Shown here in pieces: positions 60,059 to 64,000 of a DNA stretch of 64,000 nt. Numbering within the stretch: position 1 is the stretch's first letter; every line of letters starts with the position of its first letter. The notes under the pieces are model-generated. The model was not told the origin of the DNA, searched no databases, and worked only from the letters and a program-made list of their open reading frames with translations. Origin of the DNA: Melanocharis versteri (lineage: Eukaryota > Chordata > Aves > Passeriformes > Melanocharitidae); contig VZTG01000081.1 in the NCBI GenBank assembly GCA_013397845.1, positions 124,001 through 188,000 of the forward strand, given 5' to 3'. Made by a program: the position numbers and the translations under genes.

Positions 60059-60871
60059 CTCCCCATTCCCATCCTTCCCTGCGTTCCAGAGCAGCCCCTG
60101 GCTACGCTGAGACATCCTGAGCTGCAGAAATCCTGCTCGAGGTGGAGAAACTGCAGCAGCAGAAGGAGCCTTTCCAGCAAATAGTCTGTTTATTGATATT
60201 TTATTATGCTGTTTAGCAGGACCCTGGTGCCTGTAATAAAGCATTAAGGAAGTGTAGCAGTACATTCTCATTGATCCCGTTCAGTGCCGTGATATTTCTG
60301 GGAGGACCAGGCACAAAGAAAAGGAATAATTTTGCTCCCCTTCCCTGTGCTGAGTTGCTGATGGCAAAATGCCCTGGGAGCCTGAGGATTAGTCAGATTT
60401 ACTGAGACCCCCAACTGAATAATCTCAAACAACATGGTGAAAAGGAGAAGCTTTGGGGGTCTTTGATCTGTAGAACTGCACAGGGAGGGATCTGGAGAAA
60501 TCCATAGTGACTCAGGAGAGCTCAGATCTGCCCAGCCTGGCATTTCCTGGCTGAGGATGGAAATGCTCTGGGCTGGTCCAGGGGAGGGGTGAGCTGGGAA
60601 TCCCTCTGTGTGACAGAAGTGTTTGAGGTTTTGTCTGCTCTGGGGGCTGCAGCTGCAGCCTGGCTGGGTTTCAGCACAGGGAACAACCCCCTGAGCCCTG
60701 TGCCTGGCAGGCCCGGGTCCCTCTGTCCCCCAGGGTGCCCCAAAACCACCCGTGCCAGCAGGGAGGGAGAGCTGTGAGCCCACCAGGGACAAACCACGGG
60801 GCAGGTCCCCCTCCAGGGGACACCTGTGACCTCTCAGAGTTTGCACAAAACCGCAAACCAGAGGAGAACAG

Positions 60872-60900
60872 TGGAAAATGGGGAAAATGGTGAAAATGGT
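60872..60900. repeat. Short 9-bp tandem repeat (3 copies)
   Basis: 'gaaaatggg', 'gaaaatggt' and 'gaaaatggt' follow one another. Confidence 0.85.
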
Positions 60901-63884
60901 GCCAGTGGCAGAGTGGACACGAACTGCCTGGCCACTGACCCACAAGCCAGACACACCAAGCAGGTGAAAACACTTTGTTCCTTCCTCCCTGGTGCTTCCA
61001 GCGGCTCTGCCACGGCCAGGCTGGAGCAGGGACCCCATTCCCAGAGCCTGCCCTGTCCCCAGTGCCAGCAGCTGCGGGCTCTGTGCCACTCCCAGCCCCT
61101 GGGGACGGGATTTTGTGCTCCTGCTCTGCTTTTTTTTTGCTCCAGACAGGTCTCAGCAGTGCCAGGGATGCTGTTCCCAGGTGGATCCCAGCTCCTGGGC
61201 ACCCGGCAGCCTGGCTCTGTGTCAGAGGCTCCAGATTAACCTGCAGACGTGGATTAGACAAATGGCCTTCCCAGAGGGGTGTTTGAGGAGGATTTAGCTC
61301 CATTATCACCTGGCCAGCGGCTGTTCCACAACCAGCATGGTTAAATATTTACAGGGCAGGGAATCCTGCACAGTCCTGTCCCCATCCAGACCTCAGGGAG
61401 CAGCTCCAGCTGCCCTCCCAGCGCTGTCCCGCTGCTCACCAGCACAGGAATGACCCCTGGGCTGTGTTTGCTACCCCTGCTCCTCCACAGAATCCCTCCC
61501 CAGGCTCTTCATCTTCCTCCTCCTGTGAAAATCGGGGCAATAATCGCAGTAACCCCTTGGATCGCTGCAAGGGGATGAATCATGAACTCCAACGAGGATC
61601 TAAACTTCTCTTCTCGTGCATCCTGGGCTTCACATCGGTGTGGATGTTCTTCTTCCCCTTTCAGCACCCTCTGCACCCCCTCACCGTGGCCGTGGGGACA
61701 ATGGGGACAATAAGTGGCTGTAATCTCCTGAGCAGTGTGTGAGGAGGGGGACAATCCCGTAATACCTGCCTGGGATTTGGGCTGGATTAATGAGCTGCCG
61801 TTTGCTCAGCTCCCTGAAGCCTCAGCCCTATCCGAGTGCTGAGTGTTAGTATTAAATAGTGATCCATTAGTTCTGATCGTTGGCTCCAGAGCCTCTCTGG
61901 TGTCATTTCCCAGAGCATCACAGATTTGTCTTTGCTATTCCAGAGACAACATCCACTTTTTTTTTAAGGAGATGTGCAGCCAAAAAGTCCATCTGCAGTG
62001 TGGGGTTGGTGATTACACTCCTGGTAGCTGGGTTAGAACTGAGCTTAGCACTCACAAGGGTATTAAAACCTGCAGTTTTCTGGGTTTTGGGTCATCTAAA
62101 CACTAAAATTCCTGAGCAGGTTGTGTCCTTCGTGGTGGCAACACAACATCTTAAACCCCCTTTCCACTGGAATTTTATCTGGCACCAAAACTGGGAAAGA
62201 AACTCTTAGGTCAGAGCTCAAGGAAAGCTTTAATGCATCCAACCTCGTGTTTGAGACCTGTCTGTGCCCCCCTGCTCCTCCTGGGCAGTGTTTTAGGAGC
62301 AAAACCTGCTCCCAGGTGAGCTCCAAAGGGCAGCTTTTATTCCTGCATCCCTCCTGGAGCTGCTGGTTCTCATCCCTGGGAAGAGCTCGGAGCTTCTGGC
62401 TCTGCCATCCCTATGCAGGCTCATATTTCTGTCTGGAACGGAGGTTTTATTCTTGTAAACATTGTATTTATTATTAAAAGAATACATATATATAGGCTGG
62501 CGAATTCATATTGCGCAGAAAAAAAAGTCATAAAGCTCCCACTAAAGAGGCAGGAAAATGCTGTGAGGAGAACAAAGCAGGAATTTATCACTGGGCTTGG
62601 GCAATCTCAAAGCCAGGCATGGCATTGTAAATAAAATACACAGTGCTCCTTTCGCCACAAATGTACCCTCAATCAGGGAAAAAAATACAAATAATTTGAG
62701 ATCCGATCCGCTCCTCAATCAGGATGTGACTTATGCTCGGGAATCAGAAAGATAAAAAATGGGGGCAATTTCTAAATCACTCCGGTCTCCAAGTGCTGGG
62801 TCTTCAATTGCTGTTGGAGGGAGGAGCTTTGGGAACGAGCAAAACGGGATGAGGAATTTGGAATGCCTCAAATTTTGAGGTTTAATCCCAGTTTTCTTAA
62901 ATTCCAGCACCCCACAAGTGAAGGCAGCCATTACTGATCATCTTTTTTGAACAATTTTTCCAAGTTCCCCACACAAAACATTTTATCTTTATGGGATGAT
63001 TTAACTCTTGCCCTGATTGATGCAGGCTGAAAAATTCCAGGATGGGTTTAAACCCAGAATTTCATGCCTGAGGTCCTTTTAGAGGATCTTTGAGAGGGAT
63101 TAAGGAAAGCAAAGCTCACTAATATCAGGCTTTAATTTGCCACAGTGGCTCCACACTGCTGCTGGTGGATTTGTGGGGCCTGCAAAGGAAGGTGAAAGCT
63201 TTGTAGCCACTAAAACCACGGTGGCAGTGACTTGTGGAGATCCTGACAGGGTGTAAAATAACAAGGAACTCCCTGGCTGGGGAAATTTCAGCCGTTTTAA
63301 AATACAGAGGAGACAGAACCCGGCCCTGCGTGCCAGAACCTCCAAATGATGCCGCAATGCAGAATTATTTGGTGCCTTAATGCATCTGATACGGCTTCAG
63401 AGCTATTTAAGTCCATCTTAACTTGTTCTTGATCCCTTAATTGTATCATTAGGAGCATTTCCAAATCAGTTCTGTAAAATATCTCGCTCCTGAGTCTGAG
63501 GAGAGCCATTATCCAAGTTTTGATCCATTTCCCTGATAAGACTGATTAAGTTTTAGTGAGGCACGGCTTCCTCTGGATGCTGAGGAGGCCGGAGAGAGTT
63601 TGTGCCTTTGGGTGACAACCTCTGCAGGTGACATTCAGGCGTTGGTCTGTGGGGTTTTGAGCGCTTTGGGGATCTTTTGGTGGCTGTACCAGCCTGGTGG
63701 GGGTAACTCATGCTTTGTACAGATGATGTTGGGGGTTTGGTCTGAATTCTATCCCCTGTCCCGTGGTGCAGGGCGCTGTGCGGGCAGGTGAGGGCTGAGC
63801 AGCAGGAATGTCATTCCATCCCTCGTACAGCTGGGGGCTCCGAGGCACAGCAGGAGCGAGAGCTGACCAGTGCCTCGCTCCCTT

Positions 63885-63914
63885 CCCATCCCATCCCATC
63901 CCATCCCATCCCGT
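63885..63914. repeat. (CCCAT)6 microsatellite
   Basis: Five perfect CCCAT units and one CCCGT. Confidence 0.95.
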
Positions 63915-64000
63915 CCCTGTGGGTTTTCCTGGTCCCCACGGGCCGCAGGATTCAGGCTCCAGCTGGAATAAACCCGCACAGCTCCGCTGGGCAGCGCTGG

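Larger units (their letters stand above)
58706..64000. other. Distal upstream sequence with AT-rich candidate elements
   Basis: No coding sequence recognised. AT-rich, repeat-free stretches that could be conserved elements: 59670-59830, 60175-60285, 62440-62760 and 63350-63560. Short repeats are listed separately. GC-rich parts (60700-61100) carry chance open frames of up to 273 codons. Confidence 0.45.

Noticed and set aside
60268..61089. 273-codon minus-strand open frame
   Set aside because: No domain; composition matches surrounding non-coding GC-rich DNA, and overlapping frames of similar length exist on both strands.
1..64000. Scattered AP-1 heptamers (for example 7675, 7723, 14958)
   Set aside because: The number seen is about what chance predicts for 64 kb; only the tandem pair at 5359-5394 is notable.
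1..64000. CRISPR, operons, tRNA or rRNA genes
   Set aside because: The tandem arrays have no unique spacers, the DNA is vertebrate, and no cloverleaf or rRNA sequence was recognised by eye.

Overview
The window looks like part of a bird genome. Evidence: short 5'-truncated CR1 LINE 3' ends with the avian-type tail (dispersed copies ending in '...cccttccaacccaaaccattctgtga'), a few very old MIR-like SINE remnants, GC-rich intronic DNA with many minisatellites, and one vertebrate cell-adhesion gene. The species cannot be fixed from the sequence. The density of GC-rich minisatellites fits a microchromosome, which is inference.

The only gene I can support is the 5' part of NECTIN1 (nectin-1, an immunoglobulin-superfamily adhesion protein), on the minus strand. 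Coding exon 1 (40704-40785) holds the start codon and signal peptide. Coding exon 2 (1-318, running off the left edge) holds most of the first Ig V-type domain. The two exons join in phase (a phase-1 intron, GT...AG) across an intron of about 40.4 kb that fills positions 319-40703. A CpG-rich promoter region surrounds exon 1 (about 40150-41430). The remaining exons lie to the left of the window.

Intron 1 holds old CR1 and MIR fragments, short tandem repeats (72-, 43-, 27-, 22-, 21-, 18-, 14-, 12- and 5-bp units), a GC-rich island near 21.7-22.0 kb with a POU/SOX-like motif, and several AT-rich, homeodomain-motif-rich blocks that look like conserved non-coding elements. The 41.4-64.0 kb part lies upstream of NECTIN1 and shows no convincing coding sequence. 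It contains a TATA-type promoter-like site, one CR1 and one MIR remnant, a 40-bp/80-bp higher-order minisatellite, a 7-bp satellite, several candidate regulatory blocks, and a 794-base assembly gap inside a GC-rich region.

All other long open frames, including several above 200 codons, are chance open frames in GC-rich non-coding DNA or run through Ns. I see no bacterial genes, CRISPR, intact retrovirus, or recognisable RNA gene. I did not find a clear undescribed system. The best leads are regulatory or repeat architecture: an array of eight CACCTG sites at exact 21-bp spacing, the intronic GC island, and the alternating 80-bp minisatellite.
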